Assembly (NCBI GenBank): GCA_046295975.1
Contig: JBKBMG010000005.1
Location: 72,953 to 136,952, forward strand
Length of the DNA: 64,000 nt
From: UBA2357 sp046295975
Lineage (GTDB): Bacteria > Pseudomonadota > Gammaproteobacteria > Burkholderiales > Rhodocyclaceae
Direction: 5' to 3'
Both the position numbers and the translations under genes were made by a program. Below are positions 54,402-62,131 of the stretch, piece by piece. Each line of letters starts with the position of its first letter. The stretch's first letter is position 1. The notes beneath the pieces are model-generated. The model had not been told where the DNA came from. It saw nothing but the letters and a program-made list of their open reading frames with translations, and searched no databases.

Positions 54402-54440
54402 TAGGCAGTGACTTCAAGGGCCGGGTCGATAGCTTCGGTC

Positions 54441-54899
54441 TTACTCCACCGGCGGCTCGGTGAACCCGGCACCCACGGTGTTGGCCAGATAGGCCGTCGC
54501 GCGCTCGATCTCGGTGTCGGTGAGGTCCGCGCCACCGCCCTTGGCCGGCATCGCGCCCTTGCCGTTGGTCACCGACGCCACCAGCGCCTCGAACCCCTTC
54601 GGCAGCCGTTCTGCCCAGTCACCGGCCTCGCCGGTGCGCGGTGCATCGAGCGCGCCCGAGGCGTGGCAACTGGTGCAGATCGCCTTGTAGATCTCTTCGC
54701 CGGTGCGCTTGCCCGGCTCGATCTTGACCACTTTCAACTCCACCCGCGCGACCGGCAGGATCAACTCGGCCGTACGCTCGTACTCGACCTCGGGCGCCTT
54801 GCCACAGGCCACCAGCAACACGGCAGCAAGAGCGGAAACGGCAGGCAGGGCAAGGCGGGAAGGCCGTCCGGCGGCACGCTGGAAACGAGTGTTCGACAT
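54441..54899 (-). CDS. Class I c-type cytochrome (c5-like), probably lipid-anchored
   Basis: Small periplasmic electron carrier of 152 residues. The leader has a lipobox-like LLVACG with Cys33. One heme site is seen, CTSCH, with the distal methionine in GAMPAKGG and the C-terminal helix DTEIERATAYLANTVG, the c5 pattern. The redox partner is unknown. A TATAAT box lies about 42 bp upstream and a terminator hairpin lies 200 bp downstream. Confidence 0.92.
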   Translation of the reverse strand: MSNTRFQRAAGRPSRLALPAVSALAAVLLVACGKAPEVEYERTAELILPVARVELKVVKIEPGKRTGEEIYKAICTSCHASGALDAPRTGEAGDWAERLPKGFEALVASVTNGKGAMPAKGGGADLTDTEIERATAYLANTVGAGFTEPPVE

Positions 54900-54940
54900 G
54901 CTTGAGTCCCTTAAGTGGTCTGACCGAAATCAAAAACGCG

Positions 54941-54946
54941 ATTATA
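54941..54946 (-). promoter_or_regulatory. -10 element of the cytochrome c gene
   Basis: Perfect TATAAT on the minus strand, with a predicted transcription start about 35 bp before the ATG at 54899. No strong -35 element. Confidence 0.5.
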
Positions 54947-55053
54947 GCCGTCGGAAAAGCGTTTTTGTGCTCGTGCAGCATGGACTTGTCACCCGTTCCG
55001 GTATATCCTTTCGCGCCTTGACCGACAGAAGCATCGCCGGTCCAGTCCCCCAA

Positions 55054-55130
55054 GCGCCCGTAGCTCAGCTGGATAGAGTACTGCCCTCCGAAGGCAGGGG
55101 TCGTGCGTTCGAATCGCGCCGGGCGCGCCA
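55054..55130 (+). tRNA. tRNA-Arg (anticodon CCG)
   Basis: A 77-nt cloverleaf with CCA encoded. Acceptor arms GCGCCCG and CGGGCGC pair fully; the D-arm has TAGCTCAGCTGGATAGAG; the anticodon stem is CTGCC/GGCAG with loop CTCCGAA, giving anticodon CCG at 55088-55090; the T-arm is GTGCG-TTCGAAT-CGCGC. It decodes CGG, a frequent codon in this GC-rich genome. Confidence 0.97.
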
Positions 55131-55140
55131 GACATTCAAG

Positions 55141-55172
55141 TGACAACGCCACCGCTTCAGGTGGCGTTGTCA
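55141..55172 (+). terminator. Perfect 13-bp hairpin after tRNA-Arg
   Basis: TGACAACGCCACC and GGTGGCGTTGTCA pair without mismatch around GCTTCA, 10 nt after the tRNA. No T tract follows, so it may be a processing or partial termination signal. Confidence 0.6.
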
Positions 55173-55188
55173 CGTTCAGAGCGGGCGC

Positions 55189-55950
55189 ATGATGGCGACG
55201 GACGCCGAAGGGTCGCGGAACTGGTTCGAGCGGGGCGGGCAGGACTATGCCCGCTACCGGCCGCACTATCCGCCGGCGCTCGCGGCCTTTCTTGCGACCA
55301 TTGCAGCGGATCTTCGTCTTGCAGTGGACGTGGGCTGCGGCACCGGACAGCTCACGCGACTGCTCGCCGATCATTTCGACGCCGTGGTGGGGCTCGACCC
55401 CAGCGCCGACCAGATCGCCAACGCCACGCCGCATGCGCGTGTCCGCTATGAGCAGGCCCCGGCCGAGCACCTCCCCCTGCGCGACGCGTCCGCCACGCTG
55501 GTGACCGCGGCGCAGGCCGCCCATTGGTTCGACCTGCCTGCGTTTCATCGCGAGGTGCGGCGCATCGGCGCGCCCGCTTGCGTGCTGGCCTTGATCAGCT
55601 ACGGTATTCCAGAACTGGACGCCGACCTCGACGCGCGCTTCAAGCGCTTCTACCACCACGAAATCGGCCCCTACTGGCCACCGGAACGGCAACTGGTCGA
55701 CTCCGGCTACGCCACGATGGCCTTCCCTTTTGCCGAAATCCCGGCGCCCGCCATCCGCATCGAGCTCGACTGGGACTTGCCTGCGTTCCTCGGCTATCTG
55801 TCCACCTGGTCGGCCGTGCACCGCGCCCGCGAGGCGGGGCGCGCCGATCTGCTCCACGACTTCGCCGAGGCGCTGGCACGCCAGTGGGGCGATGCTGCGC
55901 ACCGCCGCACTGTTGCATGGCCGGTGAACATGCGGGTCGGGCGATTGTGA
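55189..55950 (+). CDS. Class I SAM-dependent methyltransferase
   Basis: Cytoplasmic methyltransferase of 253 residues; substrate unknown. It has the SAM loop AVDVGCGTGQLTRLLAD, the acidic residue in VVGLDPSADQI, and the post-motif AAQAAHWFDLPAFHREV, which places it in the methyltransferase type 11 group near trans-aconitate methyltransferase-like proteins and yeast Crg1. Two ATG codons in tandem begin it; either could be the start. It follows tRNA-Arg and converges on the unknown two-gene operon. Confidence 0.9.
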   Translation: MMATDAEGSRNWFERGGQDYARYRPHYPPALAAFLATIAADLRLAVDVGCGTGQLTRLLADHFDAVVGLDPSADQIANATPHARVRYEQAPAEHLPLRDASATLVTAAQAAHWFDLPAFHREVRRIGAPACVLALISYGIPELDADLDARFKRFYHHEIGPYWPPERQLVDSGYATMAFPFAEIPAPAIRIELDWDLPAFLGYLSTWSAVHRAREAGRADLLHDFAEALARQWGDAAHRRTVAWPVNMRVGRL

Positions 55951-56090
55951 GCGACGGGCGGACGCCGCCAGTGGGCGTGCGCCGCCTGTGCCGCGGCCCT
56001 GTCATGAGTGGCGTCCAGCGGCGATCACAGCGATACTCGTGGCAGACGTGAGGTGAGAACGCGTCCCCACCCGGCACGCACAACAGACTG

Positions 56091-57455
56091 CTAGGGCGCA
56101 CGCCCGGCCGATATTAGGCCGTAGTGCTCGCGGAGTGCGTTGCCGAACGCTTCGTCCAGCGCCGCCGCCCGGACAGGGTCGCCAGGATCGCTGCCAAGCG
56201 AGTCTGCCACCATTCCACCGATTACCCCACCGCCCAGACTGCCGGCGGTGGTGCCGGCGGGGTTGGCGGTGAAGATGGTGGCGATGCTACCGCCCACCCA
56301 ACCGCTCACAGCGGCGCCCGCGGCAACTTGCGCCATGTGCAGACTGCTACGCCACAGTTGATGGAGGTCCAGCTCACCCCGGTAATGGCGTACCGCGTCT
56401 ATTGCGACGCCTGCGCCCAGGGGCACCAGCGATGCGGCTCCGCCCAGGCGGCCCAACCTGTAGAGTCGCCCCTGCATGAGTTCGTTCTGCATGGGAGACG
56501 CCAGTAACATGGTGCCCGACAACATCACCCCGGTGCCGCCAGTCGCGTAGCTCAGGTCGCGTCCCAGCTGCAGCCATGCCTGCGCCGATGGGTCGTCGGA
56601 CGCTACGATATGGGTCAGTGAGCCCCAGGCCCGGGGGAGCGAATCGGCCGCGATCATTGCACCGGACAAAGTCATGGTGCTGCCGCCCAGTGCGCGGATT
56701 CGCGCCCGGTGCAGAAAATGGCGATCCATCTGGTCCAGAGTGTGTGCGAACGGCGTAACGGCCTGGCGGCCAGTGGCGACATTGTCGAACGCCTGGATGC
56801 CGGAGCGTTGGGCGTACGCCATGAGCGCCGGGCTCATGCTCCGGCGGTTGATCCAGAACTGGGGCTGCCCCGTCACCTGAGCTTCGCGGGCCATTTTGTC
56901 CATCTGAACGATCAGGCGGTCGTGGTTGCGGCGCTGCGACCTCAGCGAGTAGTCCTTGATCTCGATGCGGCCATGCAGTCCGGTCCGGTGGTTCCTCAGC
57001 AGAATGTCTGCATCGGTGCGTCCCCATGGGCGGTGCATCGGCCGTCCCATCGCGACGAGTTGGTTGCGGCGGTCATGGTGCAGGGCAATGGCATACAGCA
57101 GCTCCCGCGTATGGCCCTTGACCTGGGATGGGTTGGGAGATGCGAGCAGTCGGGCGGTGCGCTCCAGGCCTGGAATCGACGGATCGACGGACATCCGCCC
57201 TTCGAAGTTGTTGAAGATGCGGTGCAGCCCGTCTGATCCCAGACGCCCCGTGGCGACGATCTGGCGAAGTGCCATCACGCGCGCGCGCTGGTTCGGTCCA
57301 GAGGCCAGGAATTGCTCGTGCCAGGTCTTGATGGCACCGTAGTCGTTGTGTCCTGTCGGCGACCGCGGCCCTCCGGGTTGCGACTGTGCCGGAGCGGTTG
57401 CGATGCTGCCAAGCATGACCAGCGTGACGCCCGCGATGGTCCGCAGGTGCTTCAT
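56091..57455 (-). CDS. Exported protein with PD-(D/E)xK-like nuclease signature and glycine-rich C-terminus
   Basis: I do not recognise this 454-residue protein. It has a signal peptide (residues 1-24, ending APAQ). Residues 110-225 look like a PD-(D/E)xK nuclease fold: Glu118 in a helix (KGHTRELLYAIAL), Asp148/Asp150 in GRTDADILL, Glu165-x-Lys167 in GRIEIKDYS, then QMDKMAREAQ and a strand QPQFWINRR. Residues 255-350 and 375-420 hold hydrophobic glycine-rich segments (AAGAAVSGWVGGSIATI; GTTAGSLGGGVIGGMVADSL) of the kind seen in pore or membrane-inserting proteins. Its ATG overlaps the stop of the upstream gene (ATGA), so the two are translationally coupled. A secreted or periplasmic nuclease/toxin is inference; a non-catalytic fold is possible. 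Confidence 0.6.
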   Translation of the reverse strand: MKHLRTIAGVTLVMLGSIATAPAQSQPGGPRSPTGHNDYGAIKTWHEQFLASGPNQRARVMALRQIVATGRLGSDGLHRIFNNFEGRMSVDPSIPGLERTARLLASPNPSQVKGHTRELLYAIALHHDRRNQLVAMGRPMHRPWGRTDADILLRNHRTGLHGRIEIKDYSLRSQRRNHDRLIVQMDKMAREAQVTGQPQFWINRRSMSPALMAYAQRSGIQAFDNVATGRQAVTPFAHTLDQMDRHFLHRARIRALGGSTMTLSGAMIAADSLPRAWGSLTHIVASDDPSAQAWLQLGRDLSYATGGTGVMLSGTMLLASPMQNELMQGRLYRLGRLGGAASLVPLGAGVAIDAVRHYRGELDLHQLWRSSLHMAQVAAGAAVSGWVGGSIATIFTANPAGTTAGSLGGGVIGGMVADSLGSDPGDPVRAAALDEAFGNALREHYGLISAGRAP

Positions 57456-58765
57456 TCCAGCGCACTCCCGAGCGGCCGCTTGGCCGTTTTTGCAAAGTGC
57501 TCGACGACCATCAACTGATGTGGTTCGTCCAGTTCGGCAAAGCGGCTCTGAAACACCATCCGGTACCGGGTGGCAACGGCCTCATCGAGCAGCCGCGTAT
57601 CGATCGACGCGAGCTGCTTCGCCAACTGGGCTGCCGCGTGCTCCATGGCCGCAGCCCTGGCGTTGACGTTTGCCGAAGCGTATCGATTGCGCCGATCCAG
57701 GGCACTGGGAATCTTGTTGATGTGAGTCCGCTCGATTGCCGCCAAGGGCTTCAATGAGCCGATCTGCGTGAGCGCCCATTGCTGATAGTTCGCCACGCTG
57801 GCGGCGGCTCGTGCTTCGGCGCGGTGTCCAAAGTAGTCCAGCCCTTGCTTCAGGCTTGCCAGGCGTGCATCGGCGGTGGCGTCGGGTGGTTGCAGGGCCA
57901 GCGCTTCCAGCTGCAAGCTGGCGTGGTGGTCGCGCAGCGAGGCCGCGATCCGTTCGGCGAGTTGTTCGTCCTCGAGCCTGTCGAGCATCTGGAGGCGGGA
58001 CGCCAGCGCGTCCAGGGCTTGATCAAGGGTGTCGAGGTTGACGAGGCGCTCGACGCTCGGGTGAGCGTTCCGTGCCGCCTCTTCGTCCAGGTATTCGATC
58101 AGGGCGAGCGCCTCCAGTACATCGCCGCCGTTGGCGAGGGCAGCGTCAAGCTCGCGCTTCGCCAGCTCCGGGATGCGTGCTTCAAGTTTCGCGATGTACT
58201 CGGCCGCGGCGCCCGCCAAGGCGTCCGAGGCAGGGCCGGTCGGTTCCCGGGCACTGAGCTCGCGCAAGGGCTGCAACAACGCCACGGCCTCGACCACTTG
58301 CTCCGGTTCCGGCTGCGCCATCAGCCAGAGCGTACTCAGCGCGCCGTCTATGAGCGTTACGCGCGGCAACAGCGCCTCCTGTACCCACGGCGGAAGTTCG
58401 CGGAACTCACGGTCGACGCGTTGGTGCAGCTCTGCGACCTCGTCCGGGTGCGTTGGCCACTGATTGGGATTGATGATCAAGGTCTCGATGTCCGCAAGAC
58501 GCTGATCGATCTCCGGCGGCACACGCATCGGAATGACGCTGCCGACCGCCTGGTGCAGTATCGAGGCGTGCTGGTCGAGTTGAAGGGAGAGCGAGCCGAT
58601 GCGCCGATCCGACCGATCGGCATGGGTTTTCTGTGCGGCGTTTCCATTCGCCAATGCGATTTCAAGGGCATCGATCTTCCGCTCCTGCTCCAGCAGCAGG
58701 AACACGATCGCGCCGAGTAGTGCAAAGCCGAGAAGGGTGATGAGGTAGGTCGCGGTACGTGGCAT
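57452..58765 (-). CDS. Membrane-anchored periplasmic coiled-coil-type protein, unknown function
   Basis: I do not recognise this 437-residue protein. It begins MPRTATYLITLLGFALLGAI with one membrane helix (about 7-25) and then a largely helical, charged region rich in Ala, Leu, Glu and Arg, with heptad-like stretches (LEQERKIDALEIALANGNAA; SLQLDQHASILHQAVGSVIP). No enzyme motif is visible. Topology suggests that the helix anchors it in the inner membrane with the rest in the periplasm. It is the first gene of a two-gene operon and overlaps the exported nuclease-like gene by four bases. Its promoter region faces hsdR. It could hold, inhibit or guide the partner. Confidence 0.65.
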   Translation of the reverse strand: MPRTATYLITLLGFALLGAIVFLLLEQERKIDALEIALANGNAAQKTHADRSDRRIGSLSLQLDQHASILHQAVGSVIPMRVPPEIDQRLADIETLIINPNQWPTHPDEVAELHQRVDREFRELPPWVQEALLPRVTLIDGALSTLWLMAQPEPEQVVEAVALLQPLRELSAREPTGPASDALAGAAAEYIAKLEARIPELAKRELDAALANGGDVLEALALIEYLDEEAARNAHPSVERLVNLDTLDQALDALASRLQMLDRLEDEQLAERIAASLRDHHASLQLEALALQPPDATADARLASLKQGLDYFGHRAEARAAASVANYQQWALTQIGSLKPLAAIERTHINKIPSALDRRNRYASANVNARAAAMEHAAAQLAKQLASIDTRLLDEAVATRYRMVFQSRFAELDEPHQLMVVEHFAKTAKRPLGSALE

Positions 58766-58877
58766 GGTGTATTGGCAGGGGTGGGTCGCGTTCGAACGGG
58801 GGGCGAAGGAATACGCCGGTGGCGATGCAATGGCCATCGCATCGTAGTGCAGGGCGCCCGCGCCCGCCGTGGAACGC

Positions 58878-58915
58878 GCCGGTGAGTGTGCATTACTGCA
58901 CGGGGGCGCACCGGC
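58878..58915. promoter_or_regulatory. Nested inverted repeat between hsdR and the unknown operon
   Basis: GCCGGTG (58878-58884) pairs with CACCGGC (58909-58915), and inside lies GTGCA-TTAC-TGCAC (58888-58901). It sits in the 207-bp divergent promoter gap, so it may be an operator for one or both directions. Confidence 0.4.
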
Positions 58916-58972
58916 TTGTCGTCGTGTGACGTGATATCGTCCGATCCCAGGCGGTTGTCGAGTGCGAACCCA

Positions 58973-61351
58973 ATGAGCAAGAAGACGCTTTCCGAGCGCG
59001 ACATCTGTACCAAGTACATCACTCCGGCATTGATCGGCGCGGGGTGGGATTCGCTGTCGCAGATTCGCGAAGAGGTCACCTTCACCGCGGGACGCATCGT
59101 CGTGCGCGGCAAGCTGCACAGCCGCGGCAAGACCAAGCGTGCCGACTACCTGCTCTACTACCGGCCCAACCTGCCGATCGCGGTGATTGAGGCCAAGGAC
59201 AATACCCACAGCATCGGCGACGGCATGCAGCAGGCGCTCGCCTATGCCGAGGCGTTGGACCTGCCCTTCGTCTTCTCCAGCAACGGTGACGGCTTTCTCC
59301 TTCACGACCGCAGCGGGCAGGCTGTGCAGACCGAAACCGAACTCGCGCTCGATGGCTTTCCGCCGCCGGACGAACTGTGGCAACGTTATTGCGTGTGGAA
59401 GGGGCTGACCACCCCGGAGAGCCGCGCGACGGTCACGACGCCCTACTACGACGACGGCAGCGGCAAGACGCCACGCTACTACCAGGTCAACGCCATCAAT
59501 CGCACCATCGAAGCGATTGCCCGCGGCCAGCAGCGCATCCTGCTGGTGATGGCCACCGGCACCGGCAAGACCTACACCGCCTTCCAGATCATCTGGCGGC
59601 TGTGGAAGTCCAAGGCCTGCAAACGCATCCTCTTCCTTGCCGACCGCAACATCCTGGTCGACCAGACTCGCAGCAACGACTTCCGCCCCTTCGGCGCGGC
59701 GATGACCAAGATCGAGAAGCGCCAGGCCAACAAGGCCTTCGAGATCTATCTGTCGCTGTATCAGGCGGTCACCGGCAACGAGGAAGAGAAGAACATCTAC
59801 AAGCAGTTCTCGCCGGACTTCTTCGATCTGGTGGTGATCGACGAATGCCACCGCGGCAGCGCCGCCGAGGATTCCGCCTGGCGTGAGATCCTCGACCACT
59901 TCTCCTCGGCCACCCACGTCGGCCTGACTGCCACGCCCAAGGAAACCCGGGAGGTTTCCAACATCCACTACTTCGGCGAGCCGGTGTACAGCTACTCGCT
60001 CAGGCAGGGCATAGACGACGGCTTTCTCGCCCCCTACAAGGTCGTGCGCATCGACATCGACCGCGACCTGCAGGGCTGGCGCCCGGCCAAGGGGCAGGCC
60101 GACAAACTCGGCCAGCTCATCGAAGACCGCATCTACAACCAGAAGGACTTCGACCGCACGCTGGTGCTGGAGGCGCGCACCGAACTCGTCGCCCGAAAAA
60201 TCACCGAATTCCTGAAGGCCACCGACCCGTTCGCCAAGACCATCGTCTTCTGCGAGGACATCGACCACGCCGAGCGCATGCGCCAGGCACTGGTCAACCT
60301 CAACCCGGCGCGCGTGCGCGAGAACCGAAAGTACGTCATGCGCATCACCGGCGACGAGGCCGAGGGCAAGATGGAGCTCGACAACTTCATCGACCCCGAG
60401 AGCCGCTACCCCGTGATCGCCACCACCAGCAAGCTGATGACCACCGGCGTCGACGCCCAGACCTGCAAGCTCGTCGTGCTCGACCAGCGCATCCAGTCGA
60501 TGACCGAGTTCAAGCAGATCATCGGGCGCGGCACGCGCATCAACGAGGATTACGGCAAGTTCTGGTTCACCATCATGGACTTCAAGAAGGCCACCGAGCT
60601 GTTCGCCGACCCGGCCTTCGACGGCGATCCGGTGCAGGTCTTCGAGCCGGAGCCAGGCGAATCCCCGGTGCCGCCGGAAGACGGCGCGGACGAGGAGGGC
60701 GGCGGCCCGGACGAAGCCGGCGAGGCCAAGGCCGACGACGACACTGCCTTCCCGGACGACGACCGCCAGGGGCGTACCCGCTACGTCGTCGGCCACGAGG
60801 TCAAGGTGCGGGTGGTTGCCGAGCGCGTGCAGTACTACGGCCCGGACGGCAAACTCATCACCGAATCGCTGCGCGACTACACCCGTCACACCGTGCGCCG
60901 CGCATACGCCTCACTGGACGATTTCCTGCTTCGCTGGAGCGAGGCTGAACAGAAGCAGGCGGTCATCGAGGAGCTGGAGGCCCAGGGCGTGCTGCTCGAC
61001 GCCCTGGCCGAAGAAGTCGGCAAGAAAACCGGCAAGGCCTTCGACCCCTTCGATCTCGTTTGCCATGTCGCCTTCGATCGCCCCGTCCTGTCGCGCAAGG
61101 AGCGCGCCGAACAGGTGAAGAAGCGCGACCTCTTCGCCCGCTTTGGCGACCGGGCTCGTGCCGTGCTAGACGCCCTGCTCGACAAATACGCCGACGCCGG
61201 CATCGCCAGCATCGAAGACATCAAGATTCTCACCCTTGACCCCTTCAACCGCATTGGCACGCCGGGCGAGATCATCAGCGCCTTCGGCGACAAGGCCGCC
61301 TATCTGGATGCGGTACATGCGCTGGAGGATGAGTTGTACCGTGCGGGGTGA
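58973..61351 (+). CDS. hsdR: Type I restriction enzyme HsdR (motor/nuclease subunit)
   Basis: Translocates DNA and cuts it when the site is unmethylated. 792 residues from the ATG at 58973. The N-terminal nuclease has Asp58 (RADYLLYY) and Glu73-x-Lys75 (IEAKDNTHSIGDGMQQAL). The SF2 motor has Walker A MATGTGKTYTAF (about 193-204), VVIDECHRGS, TATPKE and the motif VI IIGRGTRINEDYGK. A Glu/Asp-rich linker (PEDGADEEGGGPDEAGEAKA) precedes the C-terminal HsdM-binding region. Intact. First gene of the operon, divergent from the unknown operon. Confidence 0.97.
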   Translation: MSKKTLSERDICTKYITPALIGAGWDSLSQIREEVTFTAGRIVVRGKLHSRGKTKRADYLLYYRPNLPIAVIEAKDNTHSIGDGMQQALAYAEALDLPFVFSSNGDGFLLHDRSGQAVQTETELALDGFPPPDELWQRYCVWKGLTTPESRATVTTPYYDDGSGKTPRYYQVNAINRTIEAIARGQQRILLVMATGTGKTYTAFQIIWRLWKSKACKRILFLADRNILVDQTRSNDFRPFGAAMTKIEKRQANKAFEIYLSLYQAVTGNEEEKNIYKQFSPDFFDLVVIDECHRGSAAEDSAWREILDHFSSATHVGLTATPKETREVSNIHYFGEPVYSYSLRQGIDDGFLAPYKVVRIDIDRDLQGWRPAKGQADKLGQLIEDRIYNQKDFDRTLVLEARTELVARKITEFLKATDPFAKTIVFCEDIDHAERMRQALVNLNPARVRENRKYVMRITGDEAEGKMELDNFIDPESRYPVIATTSKLMTTGVDAQTCKLVVLDQRIQSMTEFKQIIGRGTRINEDYGKFWFTIMDFKKATELFADPAFDGDPVQVFEPEPGESPVPPEDGADEEGGGPDEAGEAKADDDTAFPDDDRQGRTRYVVGHEVKVRVVAERVQYYGPDGKLITESLRDYTRHTVRRAYASLDDFLLRWSEAEQKQAVIEELEAQGVLLDALAEEVGKKTGKAFDPFDLVCHVAFDRPVLSRKERAEQVKKRDLFARFGDRARAVLDALLDKYADAGIASIEDIKILTLDPFNRIGTPGEIISAFGDKAAYLDAVHALEDELYRAG

Positions 61352-61397
61352 GATGAGACTACAATCTGCGTTGTTCTTTGAGTAGTTGAGGTCACAA

Positions 61398-61697
61398 ATG
61401 CAGATTAGCGTCCGGGAGTTGAAATCCCATTTGTCTCAGGTGCTGGCCACCGCCCAGGACGGAGAAGAAGTGACGGTCACCTCGCACAAGCGGGTGATCG
61501 CCCGTATCGTCGGCGTACCCCAATCTTCCGTCGCTGAACTGCCGGCCGCATGGACCGACGCCCAGCGCGCCCGAGTGGCCCGCCTGGTGCAGCAGGGGCA
61601 ACTGCTCTGGGGCGGGGGCAAGCCCCTGGGCGGGCCGGCGCATACCGTGATCGAGGGCAAGACCATGGCTGACATGGTGCTCGAAGATCGCGGATGA
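61398..61697 (+). CDS. Type II antitoxin, Phd/YefM family
   Basis: DNA-binding antitoxin of 99 residues that should bind the following VapC toxin and repress the pair. The N-terminus MQISVRELKSHLSQVLATAQ and EEVTVTSHKRVIARIVG matches Phd/YefM. GAGG lies 7 nt before the ATG at 61398. A TACAAT sequence (61360-61365) in a short AT-richer patch upstream could be its own -10. It sits inside the hsd operon, and its stop overlaps the toxin start (ATGA). Confidence 0.92.
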   Translation: MQISVRELKSHLSQVLATAQDGEEVTVTSHKRVIARIVGVPQSSVAELPAAWTDAQRARVARLVQQGQLLWGGGKPLGGPAHTVIEGKTMADMVLEDRG

Positions 61698-62128
61698 TCA
61701 GCTACTTCGATACCTCGGCCCTGTTCAAGCTGTTCGTCGCCGAAGCCGGGCGGGAAGAAACCCTGCAACTGCGCGACGCCAGTGACCATCTGGCCACGGT
61801 GTTGATTGCCCACACCGAAATGCAGGCCACCTTTGCCCGGCGCATGCGCGAGGACCCCGCAACCAGCGATTCCCTCAAGCTCGATCGCCAGGCCTTTCTC
61901 GATGACTGGCCGCGCTGGCTGGTCGTTCCGGTCGATCCGCCGCTGGTGGAACTGGCCGGGCGCTACGCCGCACTGTTCTCGCTGCGCGCCTACGACAGCG
62001 TTCACCTTGCCGCGGCGCAAGTGCTGCGTCAGCAGACCGGCATGGAAATCACCTTTGCCTGCTTCGACCACCGCCTCAACGACGCCGCCGACCTGCTTGG
62101 CTTCGCAACGCCTTTTCTGAAAGCCTGA
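61694..62128 (+). CDS. vapC: VapC-type PIN-domain toxin
   Basis: PIN-domain ribonuclease of 144 residues, expected to cut tRNA or rRNA when free of antitoxin. The four acidic residues are present: Asp6 (YFDTSALFKLF), Glu42 (AHTEMQATFA), Asp101 (RAYDSVHLAAA) and Asp125 (FACFDHRLNDAA). It overlaps the antitoxin gene by four bases and ends 3 bp before hsdM, so all are probably read together. Confidence 0.94.
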   Translation: MISYFDTSALFKLFVAEAGREETLQLRDASDHLATVLIAHTEMQATFARRMREDPATSDSLKLDRQAFLDDWPRWLVVPVDPPLVELAGRYAALFSLRAYDSVHLAAAQVLRQQTGMEITFACFDHRLNDAADLLGFATPFLKA

Positions 62129-62131
62129 CCC

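Larger units (their letters stand above)
54113..54440. other. Intergenic region with terminator and palindromic repeats
   Basis: This 328-bp gap between the convergent rep and cytochrome c genes holds no plausible gene. It contains the terminator hairpin at 54215-54242 and a pair of related GCTCAG-core repeats at 54303-54335 and 54376-54401. Confidence 0.7.

Noticed and set aside
58766..60889. Very long minus-strand open frame opposite hsdR, joined to the membrane protein gene
   Set aside because: It is the antisense of hsdR, whose motor and nuclease motifs are clear. High third-position GC keeps the opposite frame open. The real gene begins at the ATG at 58765.
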